Counted from the first letter of the stretch, positions 36,198 through 48,483 are shown. The stretch: 64,000 nucleotides of DNA from Brevirhabdus pacifica (GCF_002797755.1 NZ_PGFI01000013.1:310001-374000), one strand, 5' to 3'. Translations and numbers: made by a program. The notes: generated by a model not told the origin, from the sequence alone.

Positions 36198-37222
36198 CCC
36201 CGGCCCTCGGGGCACCGCTGGCGCTTCTCCTGGGGGCGTTTCTCATGACCTCGGCATGGGCGGAAACGCCCCAGACAATCCTTCGCTTCGAGGATCTCGA
36301 CGGCTGGGCCGAGGATGACCACCAGGCCGCGCTGGACGTTTTCCTGAACACCTGCCCCGACCTGCCGGACCCCGAATGGCAATCGCTTTGTGCTTTGGCG
36401 CAGGGCCGGCCCAACGCCCGCACCTTTTTCGAGCTGTTCTTCCGCCCGGTGCTTGTGGGGGGCGACGATCCGGCCCTTTTCACCGCCTATTTCGAACCCG
36501 AACTCGAGGGCGCCAGCACCCCCGACGGGCGCTATCGCTATCCCCTCTACACCCGCCCGCCCGAGCTGGACGGGCAGTGGTTCACCCGCGCCGAGATCGA
36601 GGATCAGGCCCTGCTCGCCGGACGCGGGCTGGAGATTGCTTGGGTCGACGATCCGGTCGACGTCTTCTTCCTTCAGATCCAGGGATCGGGCCGCATCCGC
36701 CTGCGTGACGGCAGCATGGTGCGCGTGGGTTACGGCGGGGCCAACGGCCATCCCTATCGCTCCATCGGGCAGGAGTTGATCCGCCGGGGCCTGTTCAAGG
36801 CGCACCAGGTGTCAGCCCAGGTGATCCGCAACTGGGTCCGCCGCAATCCCGAGGAGGGGCGCGCCCTGTTGCAGCACAACCCGTCCTTTGTCTTTTTCCG
36901 CCGGATCGGCAACGTGCCCGCCCATCAGGGGCCACTGGGGGCGATGAACCGTTCGATCACGCCGATGCGGACCGTGGCAGTGGATCCCGCCTTCACGCCG
37001 CTGGGCGCCCCGGTCTGGATCGAGAAGGGGGGCCGCAACCCGTTGCGGCGGCTGATGATTGCCCAGGATACCGGCTCTGCCATCAAGGGCGCGCAGCGGG
37101 CCGACATCTTTTTCGGGACCGGCAAGGCCGCGGGTCGCGCCGCGGGCAGGGTGCGCGATGCCGGGCGCATGGTCGTGCTTCTGCCGATCGAGACCGCTTT
37201 CGCCCGCGTTCCGGAGGGCTGA
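36194..37222 (+). CDS. mltA: Murein transglycosylase A
   Basis: Lytic transglycosylase that cleaves peptidoglycan and leaves 1,6-anhydroMurNAc. The 342-residue protein has the MltA domain (YFEPELEG and RYRYPLYTRP) and the 3D-domain catalytic motif QDTGSAIKGAQRADIFFGTG near the C terminus. The N terminus is a Sec signal ending SAWA; there is no lipobox, unlike the E. coli lipoprotein, so it may be soluble in the periplasm. It overlaps the Tim44-domain gene by 4 bases. Confidence 0.93.
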   Translation: MTPALGAPLALLLGAFLMTSAWAETPQTILRFEDLDGWAEDDHQAALDVFLNTCPDLPDPEWQSLCALAQGRPNARTFFELFFRPVLVGGDDPALFTAYFEPELEGASTPDGRYRYPLYTRPPELDGQWFTRAEIEDQALLAGRGLEIAWVDDPVDVFFLQIQGSGRIRLRDGSMVRVGYGGANGHPYRSIGQELIRRGLFKAHQVSAQVIRNWVRRNPEEGRALLQHNPSFVFFRRIGNVPAHQGPLGAMNRSITPMRTVAVDPAFTPLGAPVWIEKGGRNPLRRLMIAQDTGSAIKGAQRADIFFGTGKAAGRAAGRVRDAGRMVVLLPIETAFARVPEG

Positions 37223-37225
37223 GCC

Positions 37226-37855
37226 GTGGCCGGGCGGAGGAAACGCGGGTTGAGGCCCGAGGAGGAGGAGCTTTGGCGCAAGGTGGCCCGGGGCGCGACC
37301 CCGCTGGTCCGGCCGCGCACCAAGCTGGGCATGTCGCTGGACGATGACAGCGCCAAACCCGCCGCATCCGACGCGGGCAAGCCCCGGGCCGGATCGGGAA
37401 CGGATCCAATCCAACCGTTCGAAGTGGGGCAGAAATCGCGCGGGCAGGCCGGGTCGCGCGCGCTGATGTCAGGCGAGGGTGCCGGCAAGCCCTCTGGCGC
37501 CGCCCTGCGGATGGACCGCAAGTCCTTTGGCAAGATGAAGCGCGGCAAGCTGCGTCCCGAAGGGCGCATCGACCTGCACGGAATGACCCTGGACCAGGCC
37601 CAGCCCGCCCTGACCGGATTCATTCTTGAGGCCCATGCAAGGGGCAAGCGACTGGTGCTTGTGATCACGGGCAAGGGACGGACCAGCCGCGACAGCGGCG
37701 GCCCGGTGCCCGAGCGGGGCGGCGTCCTGCGCCGGCAGGTGCCGCTGTGGCTGGGGCAGGGCGCGCTGAAATCCGCAATCCTGCAAGTCACCCCGGCCCA
37801 TATCAGCCACGGCGGCGAGGGGGCCTATTACGTCTACCTCGCCCGCCGGAAGTAG
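37226..37855 (+). CDS. Smr-domain protein
   Basis: A 209-residue protein with a polar N-terminal half and a C-terminal Smr domain (from about residue 110): IDLHGMTLDQA with the conserved L-H-G, and VITGKGR. Small Smr-domain proteins can be nucleases or bind DNA or RNA. It starts at a GTG three bases after the mltA stop and has GGAGG upstream, so it is co-expressed with mltA. The function here is not known. Confidence 0.85.
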   Translation: MAGRRKRGLRPEEEELWRKVARGATPLVRPRTKLGMSLDDDSAKPAASDAGKPRAGSGTDPIQPFEVGQKSRGQAGSRALMSGEGAGKPSGAALRMDRKSFGKMKRGKLRPEGRIDLHGMTLDQAQPALTGFILEAHARGKRLVLVITGKGRTSRDSGGPVPERGGVLRRQVPLWLGQGALKSAILQVTPAHISHGGEGAYYVYLARRK

Positions 37856-37881
37856 GCCGATCCGACCCCGCCGGCCCCGGC

Positions 37882-39188
<1,307 letters not shown>

Positions 39189-39192
<4 letters not shown>

Positions 39193-39746
39193 TTGTCGAT
39201 GCTCTCCACGGTCAGGTTGCCGTTGGTATAGACACAGATGTCGGCGGCGATCGCCATTGCCTTGCGGGCGACCTGTTCGGCGTCCAGATCGGTTTCCATC
39301 AGGCCCCGCGCGGCGGCCAGCGCGAAATTCCCGCCCGAGCCGATGGCGGCCACGTCGTTCTCGGGCTCCAGCACGTCGCCGGCACCCGTGATCACAAGAA
39401 GGTCGGTGCCGTCGGTGACGATCAGCATCGCCTCCAGTTTCTGGAGATACTTGTCGGTGCGCCAGTCCTTCGCCAGTTCGACCGAGGCGCGGGCCAGTTG
39501 GCCCGGCGTCGCCTCAAGCTTGGTTTCCAGCCGCTCCAGCAGGGTGAAGGCATCGGCTGTCGAACCGGCAAAGCCAGCCACCACGTCATGGCCGCCGGGC
39601 GACAGGCGCCGCACCTTGCGGGCGGTGCCCTTGATCACGGTCTGGCCCAGGCTGACCTGTCCGTCGCCAGCCACCACCACGCGGCCACCGCGACGTACGC
39701 CGATGATCGTGGTGCCGTGCCAGCCGGGGAAATCTGTCTCTGCCAT
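39189..39746 (-). CDS. hslV: ATP-dependent protease subunit HslV
   Basis: Proteolytic partner of HslU, a threonine peptidase of the proteasome fold. The 185-residue protein has [11 protein letters not shown], with the threonine that becomes the N-terminal nucleophile after removal of about ten residues, and the [15 protein letters not shown] block. The ATG at 39746 begins at [13 protein letters not shown], the normal precursor start. It lies 129 bases downstream of trxA. Confidence 0.97.
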
Positions 39747-39792
39747 CCGGGAAACTCCTGCGACAAGGGCCTGGGGATGAGGCCAAAGCAAA

Positions 39793-39810
39793 GGGCGCCC
39801 GCGGGCGCCC
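39793..39810 (-). terminator. Terminator after trxA
   Basis: GGGCGCCC repeated around a GC centre forms an 8-base stem; on the minus strand it is followed by TTTGCTTT. It sits between trxA and hslV, both on the minus strand, and would separate the two units. Confidence 0.65.
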
Positions 39811-39875
39811 GGAAACCGCCCCGGACCAACCGTGCGAAGGCACGGCGTGGACCGGGGCGAAGAAAGACGTCAGGC

Positions 39876-40196
39876 TCAGATAGCCTCGTCGATCCAGCTC
39901 TGAAGTGCGGCCTTGGGCGCGGCGCCGACCTTGTTCGAGATGACTTCGCCATCCTTGAACATGAAGAGGGCGGGAATGCCGCGAACACCAAGCTGTGCCG
40001 GCGAGTTCGGGTTCTCGTCCACGTTGACCTTCACGATCTTGACCTTGCCGTCATACTGGTCCGACAGCTCTTCCAGCGCGGGGCCGATCTGCTTGCAAGG
40101 GCCGCACCATTCGGCCCAGAAATCCACGACGACGGGCACGTCGGACTGGCGGACGATTTCGTCGAAATTCGCATCGGTGGCGGCAACAGTTGCCAT
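39876..40196 (-). CDS. trxA: Thioredoxin
   Basis: Cytosolic dithiol reductant. The 106-residue protein has the classic active site W30-CGPC (Cys31, Cys34), the cis-proline at GIPALFMF, and no signal peptide. It follows addA on the same strand after 56 bases, and may be read from the addBA transcript or its own promoter. Confidence 0.97.
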   Translation of the reverse strand: MATVAATDANFDEIVRQSDVPVVVDFWAEWCGPCKQIGPALEELSDQYDGKVKIVKVNVDENPNSPAQLGVRGIPALFMFKDGEVISNKVGAAPKAALQSWIDEAI

Positions 40197-40252
40197 TGGC
40201 AGTCCCTCCTTGGGGTTTGGCGCGAGGGCTCTCGCGTCGGGTTGATTGCAAC

Positions 40253-43200
40253 CTAGGTATCGCCGGCCAGAGGGTCAAGCGGCGCCCTCTCGGCCAATGC
40301 GGCGATGACAAGGTCCGTGGGCAGCGGCATGAGCGTCGCATCGCGCGTCCACAGGATCGCGCAATCGACCCGCCGCCCGGGGAAGATCTGTTCTGCCGCC
40401 TGGCAATAGGCCCCCATCTGGCGCAACAGGCCAAGCGGCACCTCCTGGGCGCTGGCGGGGACGACGGCGTTGGTCTTGAAATCGACGATGCGGACCGCGT
40501 CCGGTGACAGGATCACCCGGTCCATGATGCCATAGACGGGCCGGCCGCCAAGGGCGGGCAGGGGCGCGGTAAAGGGCACCTCGGCCAATGCGTCGGGCGC
40601 GAAGACGGGGTGCAGGGCAGGGGCCGACAGCACCGCCGCGGCTTCCTCCAGCAGGGCGGGGATCTCGTCGGGGCGGGCCTGGTCGCTGCTCCCCGACAGG
40701 ATCGCGGCGGCGGCCTGCGGCCAGCGCGCGGCATCCATTCCGGGCAGAAGCTCCAGCAACAGATGGATCATCCGCCCTTTGCGAAGGGCCGTTTCGGTGT
40801 CCATCGGCCCGTCCGCGCCAGCCGGGTCGTGGGGCCAGGTGCCCTCTCCCGGCAGGGACTTGGCGCCGCCCAGTTCCGAAGGGGTGAGGGGACGAAGCGG
40901 ACGCGCCGGGGTCGCCGCGTGCTGCTTGATCCAGTCCGGCAGGGGAAGGCCTGCCGGGGCCGTCTCGGTCTGGGTCGGATCGGCAGCGCCGGGGGCTTCT
41001 ATCCGTGCGCGGTGACCGGACCAGTCGCCCGTTTCCAGCCTCAGGATGTCAAATGGGTCATCCTCCGGCGCTTCGCCCTCGCCCTCGCCCAGGGCGAGGG
41101 GGGTCGCGCCAGCGGTCTCCATCGCCTCGGCCACCCGTCCGTACCAACTTTGCTGACCCTCGCCGACATCGCCCGCCGCGGTGACGATCAGCCATTGTTC
41201 GGCCCGGGTCATGGCGACGTAAAGCAGGCGCAGCCGCTCTTCCTCGACGCTTCGTTCCATGTCCGACAGCACGTCGATGATCGCCTCGGGGCAATCCGGC
41301 CGGGCCTGCCGCCAAAGAGGCAGGTCGCGCCCGTCGCGATCCTCCATCAGGATCACCTCGTCGCGGATCTGGACCTTGCGGACGGCGGCGTCCGGCAGGA
41401 TCACGATCGGTGCTTCAAGGCCCTTGGCTCCGTGGACGCTCATCACCCGGATCCGGTCGCCGGCGTTGTCGAGCTGTCGCTTGATGTCCAGCTCTCCGGC
41501 GGACAGCCAGCCAAGAAAGCCGGTCAGGCTGGGAATATCCAGCGTCTCGTAGGCAAGGGTCTGGCCAAGCAGCGCGTCGATCCCGTCTTCGGCCTCGGTG
41601 CCCAGCTGGGCGATCAGCCGTTCGCGGCCGCCGTGACGGGTCAGGATCCTCTCGATCAACTCATAGGGGCGCAGGAAATCGGCGTTGCGCAGCAGGTCGC
41701 GCAGGATTTCCATCGTCTCGGGGAATTCGTCCTGGCGCCGGCGAAGCGTCGTCCAGAGGTATTTCTCGGCCAGCGGCCGGTTGTGGGCCAGGTCGTAAAG
41801 CTGCCGTTCGCTCCACCCCAGCAGGGGCGAGCGGAGGGCGGCGGCGAGGGACAGCGAATCCTCGTTCGTGGCCAGGAAGGACAGCAAGGCCGAGAGGTCC
41901 TTGACCGCCAGCTCGCCCCCCACCTTCAGCCGGTCGGCGCCGGCCATCGGCAGCCCCTCGGCTTTGCAGGCGCGGATGATCTCGTGGAACAGATCCGACC
42001 GGCGCTGAACCAGCACCAGGAAATCGCCGGGCCGGATGGGGCGCGCGCCGCCCTTTTCGTCCGGCATCGGCGTGCCGATCATCGCCTTGATGCGCCGCGC
42101 GATCCGCCGGGCCAGCACCACCTCGTGGTGGTTCGAGGCGGGCTTGTCCACCGGATCGGTCCAGGCGGGCTTATCTGCCTCCTCGGTCTTCTCGACCACG
42201 GGCCAAAGGTCGACGCGCCCCGGCAGGTCCGACTTGAACGCCCGGTGCAGGGTTTCGCCCCCCAGGCCGTTTGCATCGCCATCCCGGAACGCCAGATCCA
42301 CCAGTCGAAGGATCGGTTCGGCCGAGCGGAAGGAGTAGAGCAGGCTTTCCTCCTGCAACGGCTGCTGGATCGCGCCAAGTGCGTCACGGAAATGCAGCTT
42401 CAGCCGGTCGAAAGCGGCCGGATCGGCGCCCTGGAAGGAATAGATCGACTGTTTCTTGTCCCCGACCACAAAAATCGAGCGCTGGGCCTCGTGCCGCGCC
42501 CCCTGGCCGGAGGTGAATTCCCGCGCCAGCATCGTGATCACGTCCCACTGTGCCGGAGAAGTGTCCTGTGCCTCGTCGACCAGTATGTGGTCGATGCCGC
42601 CGTCCAGCTTGAAGAGGACCCAGTCGGCGACGGCCGGATCGGTCAGCAGGCGGCGTGCGCCCAAGATCAGGTCGTCGAAATCAAGCCAGCCGCGCTGTTG
42701 CTTACGGGCCGAATAATCCGGCAGGAACAGGTTGGCCAACCGGTGCAGCGCCCGCGCCCGTTGCAGCGACATCAGCGCCATGCGCCGGGGCCGTCCCGCC
42801 GCCACCCGCTCGAACCAGTCGTGAAGCGGCTCCAACAAGGGGCCGAGGGCGGTCCGCGTATCCTTGGTCGGTGTGCTGCCGGTCTTGACGGTGAAGGGCT
42901 CCTTGGCGGTTTCGCCGGTCAGGAAACACCCCTCCAGCTCGCGCAGGACAGCCAGGGAAGGGGGGCGCGCCACGATGGCACGCAGCTTCTTCAACAGCCC
43001 CTGGTCCGAGACTTTGCCCGCCTCCAGCGCCGGGGCGATGGCGGTGACAAGATCCTCCTCCTCGCCGGTCAGAACGTCGGCCAGCAGGCGCTCGACACTG
43101 TCGTTGGCATCAAGGCCGCAGCACCGCAGGAAGGCGCCCTCGTCCAGCGGTTGCAGAAGGATGTCGGCGCGGGCCACGATCCCCGCCAGCAGCGCCGTCG

Positions 43201-43756
43201 GATCATCCCCCGAAAGGAAGGTCGCCATCGTGTCGATGGCCCCGACACGCCCGTCCGAAGCCATTTCCTCCAGAACCTCCTCGCGCAGCAGGGCAGCGGC
43301 GCGGTCGTCCATCTCGGTGAAGCGCGGCGAAACGCCGGCCTCCAGCGGAAAGCGGCGCAGCAGCGTGGCGCAGAAGGAATGGATCGTCTGGATTTTCAGG
43401 CCGCCGGGCGTTTCGATGGCCCGGGCAAAGAGGGTGCGGGCCCGCTTGCGGGCCTCGGGCGTGTTCTCGTCGGCAGGCACGCCAAGGGTTTCCAGCTCCT
43501 CGGCAAGCTTCTTGTCGGCAAGCATCGCCCAGGCTCCAAGCCTTTTGAAGAGCCTGTTTTGCATCTCGGACGCGGCGGCCTTGGTATAGGTCAGACACAG
43601 GATGCGTTCGGGCAGAACCTCCTTCAGCAGAAGCCGCGCCACCCTATCGGTCAGCACCCGGGTCTTGCCCGAACCGGCGTTGGCCGACAGCCAGGTCGAT
43701 GCCAGCGGCTCGGCCGCGCGTACCTGGGCCTCGGTGGCGTCGTCGCGTCGGATCAT
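40253..43756 (-). CDS. addA: Double-strand break repair helicase AddA
   Basis: UvrD-like helicase/nuclease of the AddAB complex, which processes double-strand breaks for RecA. The 1167-residue protein has Walker A NAGSGKT (about residues 26-32), the DEAQDTSP Walker B motif, and helicase motif [13 protein letters not shown]. The C-terminal RecB-like nuclease has VDFKTNAVV, the D-x-K active site. The ATG at 43756 overlaps the addB stop (ATGA). Confidence 0.96.
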   Translation of the reverse strand: MIRRDDATEAQVRAAEPLASTWLSANAGSGKTRVLTDRVARLLLKEVLPERILCLTYTKAAASEMQNRLFKRLGAWAMLADKKLAEELETLGVPADENTPEARKRARTLFARAIETPGGLKIQTIHSFCATLLRRFPLEAGVSPRFTEMDDRAAALLREEVLEEMASDGRVGAIDTMATFLSGDDPTALLAGIVARADILLQPLDEGAFLRCCGLDANDSVERLLADVLTGEEEDLVTAIAPALEAGKVSDQGLLKKLRAIVARPPSLAVLRELEGCFLTGETAKEPFTVKTGSTPTKDTRTALGPLLEPLHDWFERVAAGRPRRMALMSLQRARALHRLANLFLPDYSARKQQRGWLDFDDLILGARRLLTDPAVADWVLFKLDGGIDHILVDEAQDTSPAQWDVITMLAREFTSGQGARHEAQRSIFVVGDKKQSIYSFQGADPAAFDRLKLHFRDALGAIQQPLQEESLLYSFRSAEPILRLVDLAFRDGDANGLGGETLHRAFKSDLPGRVDLWPVVEKTEEADKPAWTDPVDKPASNHHEVVLARRIARRIKAMIGTPMPDEKGGARPIRPGDFLVLVQRRSDLFHEIIRACKAEGLPMAGADRLKVGGELAVKDLSALLSFLATNEDSLSLAAALRSPLLGWSERQLYDLAHNRPLAEKYLWTTLRRRQDEFPETMEILRDLLRNADFLRPYELIERILTRHGGRERLIAQLGTEAEDGIDALLGQTLAYETLDIPSLTGFLGWLSAGELDIKRQLDNAGDRIRVMSVHGAKGLEAPIVILPDAAVRKVQIRDEVILMEDRDGRDLPLWRQARPDCPEAIIDVLSDMERSVEEERLRLLYVAMTRAEQWLIVTAAGDVGEGQQSWYGRVAEAMETAGATPLALGEGEGEAPEDDPFDILRLETGDWSGHRARIEAPGAADPTQTETAPAGLPLPDWIKQHAATPARPLRPLTPSELGGAKSLPGEGTWPHDPAGADGPMDTETALRKGRMIHLLLELLPGMDAARWPQAAAAILSGSSDQARPDEIPALLEEAAAVLSAPALHPVFAPDALAEVPFTAPLPALGGRPVYGIMDRVILSPDAVRIVDFKTNAVVPASAQEVPLGLLRQMGAYCQAAEQIFPGRRVDCAILWTRDATLMPLPTDLVIAALAERAPLDPLAGDT

Positions 43757-46740
43757 CCCACCTCCTCCGGCCCGGGTTCGCTGCTTTCGTCCCACTCGCC
43801 GAAGCGCGCCAGATGGTCGTAGTCCCGCGCATCGGTGCGCAGGTTCATCGCCCGGCGCGAGGTATAGCCGCGCTCGGGCATAGACCAGGCGCGGATCAGC
43901 TCGGCCAGATCGGTCCAGATCGCTTGGGCGGTTCCGGGCTCCAGCCTGTGCACCGTCGTCTTGGGCTTGCTGCCGAGCGAGATGTAGGTGACGGCCGAGA
44001 CGCTGGCGCCGGCGCAATCCTCGAACGCGCCCTGCTCGATCATCGCGGCTTCCAACAGGAGCTGCTTGTCGAAATGCTCGATCATGGGTTTCGTCGGAGC
44101 CTCGCCGGTCTTGTAGTCATAGACCACCATCGTGCCGTCGTTCTGCCGGTCGATGCGGTCCACCTTGCCGGTGAGGGTGAAATCCAGATCGCCGAGGGGC
44201 AGGGTGCGCTTTTCCTCGATCACCAGAGGGGCGCCCTCCTGCCGGCGGCGGATCTCCTCCTCGATAAACCAGTCTGCGACCCGGTCCAGCCGCGCCAGCC
44301 AGATCCGGCGGGTGGTGGGCCAGGGCACGTCCTGCTCCATCCGGCGGGCGGCGATGCCCATCAGAAGGTCCCGTGGCTCCTGTGGAAGAGCCGCTTTTGT
44401 CTCGCGGATGAATTCGTCAAGGATGTCATGCAGAACCGTGCCGCGCAGGGGCGGGTCGGGTTCAGGCCGTAGCGGATCAAGCTTATTGAGGCGCAGCACG
44501 TGGCGGGCATAGATCGCGTAGGGATCGCGGATCAGCGTCTGGATACTGGTCACCGAAAGGTTGCGCGGCCGCGCGTGGACCGGGGGCCTGGGCGAGGGGC
44601 GTCGCGCCGGCGGCAGGGGCCGGGCCGGGCGTTCCATCGCCGCGGCGAGGTCCAGGTATCGCCGGCCTCTCGCGCGCATGGCGTCCAGCACCTCGGGCCC
44701 GTCCTGATCGCCCGACAGGCCGTTCAGCAGGTTGACCAGACGGTTCAGCCAGCGGGAGGGGACGGTCTCGGCCTCGGCGTTGCGGATGGCGCGGGACAGG
44801 AGGACCCGGGGGGCGGCAACCGCCTGCTGGAAGTCATGGGCCGACAGGCCGATGCCGCGTTCCGGCAGCAACAACCTCGCCTGGTGGCGAAGCGACCGGT
44901 TGAGCCACGGATCGGGGGTCGGCATGGCGGGCCATGTGCCGTCGTTCAAACCGCCCAGAACCACCAGGTCGGCGCCCTGCACCCGCGCCTCCAGCGTCCC
45001 CCAGATCATCACGTCGGGATGCGCCTCCTGGGTGCGGCGCACCTCTTCGCCCGACAGGAGCTTGTCCAGAAGGGCGGCGTAATCCGCCGGGGTGATGGCG
45101 GCACAATATTCGGCCTCGGCGCGCATTTCGGCCAAGATTCGAGCCGCTTTCTGGCCCGCGTCCTTCTGCCAGAGCTCGCCTGCCTCATCCGTCGCGCCCT
45201 CGCGATCCGCAGTTTCCACACCGTCGGGCGTCTGACCAAGGGCCAGGGCCTCGGCCACGGCAACGTGGCGGTCGACGATGCGCCCAAGGGGGCCGGTCCC
45301 CACGCCGCCCAGCCCGTCCAGCGTGCGCGCCAGCCAGTCGGTCCAGGCCACCGCGCCCGCCTCGTCGCGACGGGCGGCCCAGGCGCGCAGGTCATCGTCT
45401 GTCGGGAACACCGGGCCCGAGCGGCGCAGCGACAGCTCCAGCTCCCGCGTCAGGCGCAGATGCTCGCCCCGCCCGGCCGGGCCGGAATGGGTCATCGGGT
45501 GCTTGAGCAGGGTCAGCAGGCTCTCGGCCGAGAGTTTCTGATCGATCAGCGCCGCCACGTGGCGCAGGAAACGCCCCGGCGCCGAGAGGTGCAGCGGCAT
45601 GCCCGCGCTGTCGTCGGGTCGAATGTGCCAGCGGTCCAGCGCCGCCGTGACCTGGCGCGAGAGCATCCGGTCGGGGGTGATGAGCGCCGCGCGCCTGCCC
45701 TCTGCCACCGCCTCGCGCAGGCTGAGGGCGATGGCCAGCGCCTCGGACCGAACCGAAGGCGCCTCGATCAGGTCCACAGCTTCCATGGCGGGGGCAACGG
45801 GGCCAAGCGCGGGGCCCTCGGACATCCACTGATCGGTGACGGGGGCGGGGCGCAGCGCCAGCGAGACCAGCGCATTGCGCGCCCTTGGCTCGGGCGCGCC
45901 GGGGCACCAGTTGGCAACCTCGGCCGGCTGCATGTCGAGGCTGTCGAGCAACCGCGCGAAACGGAATTGCGGGTGATCCTCGGCGGTGAAGGCATCGTCC
46001 AGCGCCTGCCAGCCATGGTCGGGCATGGCGAAATCGAACCCGGGCAGCACCACGGCGCCCTGGGGCAGCCGTGCCACCGCTTGCAGGAAAAGCGAGGTTG
46101 CCCCCCGCGACCCGGTCGAACCCGCCACGATCACCGGGTTCTGCGGCGGCGCGGTCTGCCACAGGGCGATCAGCCGTTCGATCGCGGCGCGCTGCCGGGC
46201 CTCGCGGTCCATCTCGGCGCCGCCGGTCTCGAGGAAGCGTGTGACGAGGTTCAGGAAACGCAAACTGCGCTGCCAATGGCCGGAAAGCTGGCCGACATCC
46301 AACCCTTCCAGTCGTTCGAACGGAACGCCCTCGCCCTGCATCTCGTCGAGAAGGGCGGCAAGGCTGGCCGCCAGGTCGAAGATCGCCGCGCGGGGGGCAA
46401 GGTCAGGCTCCTGTTCCAGCAGGCGGGCGATGAGTTGTGCCAGCAGAAGCTGTCGGCGCAGGGGCGGCAGGGCCGGGGGCAGATCGGCCAGGTCGGGATG
46501 GGCCGAGACATCGGTAATCAGTCGGATGCGGGGCAGCAAACGGGGCGTGCCATCCGCGAAAAGCTCGCCCACCCGCCGGGCCATTCGCCGTGTGTTGACG
46601 TAAAGATCGACCCGCGCCAATTCTGCGGGGTCCGCCCCCTCAAGACGCGAAAGCAGGCCCTTTACAAGGTATTTCGGAAAATCACAGCCCGGTGGCAGTG
46701 CCAGGATCCGGGGCTGCCCCGAGGGGTCAAACAAGACCAC
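43753..46740 (-). CDS. addB: Double-strand break repair protein AddB
   Basis: The partner of AddA. The 995-residue protein has an inactivated helicase-like core with VAGSTGSRGATS, and a C-terminal nuclease whose active-site motif is VYDYKTGEAP. The start used is the GTG at 46740, which overlaps the upstream nucleotidyltransferase stop by 14 bases; a TTG two codons later is an alternative. It precedes addA (ATGA overlap). Confidence 0.94.
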   Translation of the reverse strand: MVLFDPSGQPRILALPPGCDFPKYLVKGLLSRLEGADPAELARVDLYVNTRRMARRVGELFADGTPRLLPRIRLITDVSAHPDLADLPPALPPLRRQLLLAQLIARLLEQEPDLAPRAAIFDLAASLAALLDEMQGEGVPFERLEGLDVGQLSGHWQRSLRFLNLVTRFLETGGAEMDREARQRAAIERLIALWQTAPPQNPVIVAGSTGSRGATSLFLQAVARLPQGAVVLPGFDFAMPDHGWQALDDAFTAEDHPQFRFARLLDSLDMQPAEVANWCPGAPEPRARNALVSLALRPAPVTDQWMSEGPALGPVAPAMEAVDLIEAPSVRSEALAIALSLREAVAEGRRAALITPDRMLSRQVTAALDRWHIRPDDSAGMPLHLSAPGRFLRHVAALIDQKLSAESLLTLLKHPMTHSGPAGRGEHLRLTRELELSLRRSGPVFPTDDDLRAWAARRDEAGAVAWTDWLARTLDGLGGVGTGPLGRIVDRHVAVAEALALGQTPDGVETADREGATDEAGELWQKDAGQKAARILAEMRAEAEYCAAITPADYAALLDKLLSGEEVRRTQEAHPDVMIWGTLEARVQGADLVVLGGLNDGTWPAMPTPDPWLNRSLRHQARLLLPERGIGLSAHDFQQAVAAPRVLLSRAIRNAEAETVPSRWLNRLVNLLNGLSGDQDGPEVLDAMRARGRRYLDLAAAMERPARPLPPARRPSPRPPVHARPRNLSVTSIQTLIRDPYAIYARHVLRLNKLDPLRPEPDPPLRGTVLHDILDEFIRETKAALPQEPRDLLMGIAARRMEQDVPWPTTRRIWLARLDRVADWFIEEEIRRRQEGAPLVIEEKRTLPLGDLDFTLTGKVDRIDRQNDGTMVVYDYKTGEAPTKPMIEHFDKQLLLEAAMIEQGAFEDCAGASVSAVTYISLGSKPKTTVHRLEPGTAQAIWTDLAELIRAWSMPERGYTSRRAMNLRTDARDYDHLARFGEWDESSEPGPEEVG

Positions 46741-47428
46741 CCTCCGTCAGCATGGCCTCGGCGGTCTCGATCCCCTCGGGGCGGCCGACGTCGCACCAGC
46801 CGCCGTCGTGCAGCGTGCCGTAGGTCCGGCCGGCGGCCAGGGTCAGGTCCCACAGCTTGTTCACCGAGAAGGAGGTTTCGGGGATGGTCTTCAGCAGGTC
46901 GGTGCGGATGATCTGCGCCCCGGTGTAGACCTCACCCGGGCCGCGGCCGATACGCCCGTCGGGGGACAGGATGAAATCGCCCTTGCCGCGATAGCCGGTC
47001 GCGCGCGCCCGGGGCACCAGCAGCAAAAGCGCGTCCATCCGCGTCGGATCCCAGGCCGAAAGCAACTGGCCCAACGGGTTCGATCCCGTCCAGATCGCGT
47101 CTGTGTTCAGGGTAAAGACCGGATCCGGCCCCAGCAGCGGAAGCGCGTGGCGCAGGCCGCCGCCGGTCTCGAGGATCTCGGGCATTTCGTGGGAAATGCG
47201 GATATCCTCGCGCCCGGCCAGGTGGTCGGCGATCTGCTCGCCCAGGTAATGGGTGTTGACCACCTTGCGCGGAATGCCGGCCCGGTCGACCACATCCAAC
47301 GCATGATCCAGCAGCGGCTTGCCCCCCACACGCACCAGCGGCTTTGGCATGTCCCGGGTCAGCGGGCCCATGCGCGTGCCGAAGCCGGCGGCGTAGATCA
47401 GGATGCTGTCTGGACTGCTGGCTGGCAT
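46727..47428 (-). CDS. Nucleotidyltransferase, MurU-like (MurNAc-1-phosphate uridylyltransferase)
   Basis: A 233-residue sugar-1-phosphate nucleotidyltransferase with the N-terminal AAGFGTRMGPLTRDMPKPL signature (residues about 13-31) and the metal-binding Asp in TLNTDAIW. In Pseudomonas and relatives the combination of this gene with an adjoining AmgK-type kinase forms the recycling route from MurNAc to UDP-MurNAc that bypasses de novo synthesis. Here the kinase-like gene is directly upstream (31-base overlap). The assignment rests on that neighbour; other sugar nucleotides are possible. Confidence 0.82.
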   Translation of the reverse strand: MPASSPDSILIYAAGFGTRMGPLTRDMPKPLVRVGGKPLLDHALDVVDRAGIPRKVVNTHYLGEQIADHLAGREDIRISHEMPEILETGGGLRHALPLLGPDPVFTLNTDAIWTGSNPLGQLLSAWDPTRMDALLLLVPRARATGYRGKGDFILSPDGRIGRGPGEVYTGAQIIRTDLLKTIPETSFSVNKLWDLTLAAGRTYGTLHDGGWCDVGRPEGIETAEAMLTEGGLV

Positions 47429-48483
47429 CGGTTGGCCAATCCTTTCAGGATGTCTGGGGTGGGTTCGGGCAGGTGCCGCTCTACGCTGGCGCGAAGGTCT
47501 GCAAGCGCGGGGTGACGCAAGTCGCGCTGAAGCAGGTTCCAGACCCGGGGCACGAAGGCCAGATAATGGGGTTTGCCGTCCCGCAGGCCCAGCCGCGCGA
47601 AGACGCCCAGGATGCGCAGGTTGCGCTGGGCAGACAGCGTGTCGCGGGCGCGCAGGAAATCGGCCCGGTCGAACCCGGTGGCCTTCAGGAAACGGTCGGT
47701 CATCGCGTCAGACAGCGCCTCGGGCACGTCCCGGCGGGCATCTTCCAGAAGCGAGACGAGGTCATAAGCCGGGTGGGCCGTGGTGGCGTCCTGGAAATCC
47801 AGCAGGCCGACGCGGGCCTCACCCTGCCGCTCGGGCAGCCAAAGAAGGTTCTCGGCATGAAAATCGCGCAGGGCGATGCTGCGCGGTCCCTGGCAATGCT
47901 CAAGGCAGGCGCGCTCCACCTCGTCCTGGAAGGTCTGCTCCAGGTCGGGATCCTCCTGGCCGGTGAGGGCGCGGCGATACCAGCTGATGACGAGCGAGGC
48001 GGCCTCGGCCATATGGCGGGCGTCGTAATCCTCGATCGGGGCGGGGGGCCGGGATTGGGCAAGGCTGATCAGAACGTCGGTCGCGGCCTCGTAAAGCGGG
48101 CGTTCCAGTGCCGGGTCGCGGGTCAGGACGCGGGCATAAAGATCGTCGCCCAGATCCTCCAGCAACAGCAGGCCCAGCGCCTCGTCGCCGGCGAAGACGC
48201 GGGGCGCCGAAAGGCCCAGGTCGGCCAGGTGTGCGCCGATGCGCAGGAAGGGGCGCACGTCCTCGCCGCGCTCGGGCGGTGCGTCCATCAGAACGGCGGC
48301 GCCGTGGCGGGGGTGGTGCAGCCGTTCATAGCGGCGGTTCGAGGCGTCGCCCGCCAGCGGGCGGCGCTGTGCCTCGGCCCAGCCGGCGGCCTTGAGAAAG
48401 GCGCGGGTAGCGGCGGCGCGGTCGCCGTTGGTGGCGGTGTCCTGTGCCGGCGCGCGCCCGGTCCGGGTGGGGGTCTGCATCAT
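47398..48483 (-). CDS. Aminoglycoside phosphotransferase-fold kinase, AmgK-like
   Basis: A 361-residue small-molecule kinase of the APH/choline kinase fold. The catalytic loop is IALRDFHAENLLWLPE and the metal-binding motif is LLDFQDATTAHPAYDL. Its likely role is anomeric phosphorylation of MurNAc or GlcNAc in cell-wall recycling, as in AmgK-MurU pairs. It overlaps the tsaE stop (ATGA) and the MurU-like gene, in the order tsaE-amgK-murU-addB-addA. Start ATG is 48483; an adjacent ATG at 48480 is equivalent. Confidence 0.82.
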   Translation of the reverse strand: MMQTPTRTGRAPAQDTATNGDRAAATRAFLKAAGWAEAQRRPLAGDASNRRYERLHHPRHGAAVLMDAPPERGEDVRPFLRIGAHLADLGLSAPRVFAGDEALGLLLLEDLGDDLYARVLTRDPALERPLYEAATDVLISLAQSRPPAPIEDYDARHMAEAASLVISWYRRALTGQEDPDLEQTFQDEVERACLEHCQGPRSIALRDFHAENLLWLPERQGEARVGLLDFQDATTAHPAYDLVSLLEDARRDVPEALSDAMTDRFLKATGFDRADFLRARDTLSAQRNLRILGVFARLGLRDGKPHYLAFVPRVWNLLQRDLRHPALADLRASVERHLPEPTPDILKGLANRCQPAVQTAS

